This document shows, one piece after another, positions 6,945-6,962 of a DNA stretch of 6,962 nucleotides. Under the pieces are notes generated by a model. That model ran no database searches and had not been told where the DNA came from. It worked only from the letters and a program-made list of their open reading frames with translations. Numbering within the stretch: the first letter of the stretch is position 1; the number at the start of each line of letters is the position of its first letter. The DNA lies in contig PWFZ01000245.1 of NCBI GenBank assembly GCA_003555185.1, positions 1-6,962 of the forward strand, in the 5' to 3' direction. A program made the position numbers and the translations under genes. This DNA comes from Balneolaceae bacterium. GTDB lineage: Bacteria > Bacteroidota > Rhodothermia > Balneolales > Balneolaceae.

Positions 6945-6962
6945 ATGATTATATCAAAAGTA
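6945..6962 (+). CDS. Possible start of a gene cut by the right edge
   Basis: An ATG at 6945, two bases after the nested hairpin, opens six codons (MIISKV) before the window ends. There is no Shine-Dalgarno and far too little sequence to recognise a family. The adjacent inverted repeat makes a transposase conceivable, but that is only an inference from context. Confidence 0.13.

Noticed and set aside
6800..6961. 53-codon minus-strand open frame entering from the right edge, stop at 6800-6802
   Set aside because: Its length is within chance for AT-rich DNA, its hydrophobic look comes from the T-rich hairpin, and the terminator-like stem lies inside it. It resembles no known protein; the sequence to the right would be needed to revive it.
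1..6962. CRISPR arrays, tRNA or rRNA genes, defence systems
   Set aside because: No regularly spaced repeats, no tRNA-like cloverleaf and no rRNA segments were seen; all coding space is taken by the five genes described.

Overview
The window holds five protein genes from a chromosome that looks like a member of the Bacteroidota/Balneolota (FCB) group. The clues are a moderate GC content with AT-rich gaps, almost no Shine-Dalgarno sequences in front of the genes, a TAnnTTTG-type -7 promoter box upstream of metK, and a pair of exported amidohydrolases. This placement is an inference; there is no rRNA or other decisive marker here.

Left part (1-1689): the first 487 codons of a polyphosphate kinase (ppk1) lie on the minus strand and run off the left edge just after the codon for the autophosphorylated histidine. 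A 226-base AT-rich gap separates it from ruvB, which is transcribed away from it. The gap contains a perfect 10-bp palindrome.

Middle (1690-3989): ruvB (Holliday-junction branch-migration motor) and metK (S-adenosylmethionine synthase), both complete on the plus strand and 69 bases apart. MetK has its own probable -7 box and is followed by a strong GC-rich stem-loop without a T-tract. ppk1, ruvB and metK are housekeeping genes with no evident functional link to each other.

Right part (4122-6761): a two-gene operon of secreted amidohydrolases (437 and 417 aa) separated by one base and closed by a textbook intrinsic terminator. The two proteins are clearly paralogous, but they have diverged at the active site. 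The first keeps the metal-binding His/Asp set and carries extra histidines, including a His-rich tail. The second has lost most of the metal ligands while keeping the fold and a signal peptide. An active enzyme paired with a degenerate partner is the most interesting feature of the window. Their substrate cannot be read from the sequence.

Right end (6762-6962): no confirmed gene. It has a small GC-rich hairpin that looks like a dispersed repeat, then a striking nested hairpin (12-bp outer and 7-bp inner perfect stems). That hairpin sits three bases or fewer before a possible start codon and next to an A6 run, so it may be the edge of a mobile element or a minus-strand terminator.
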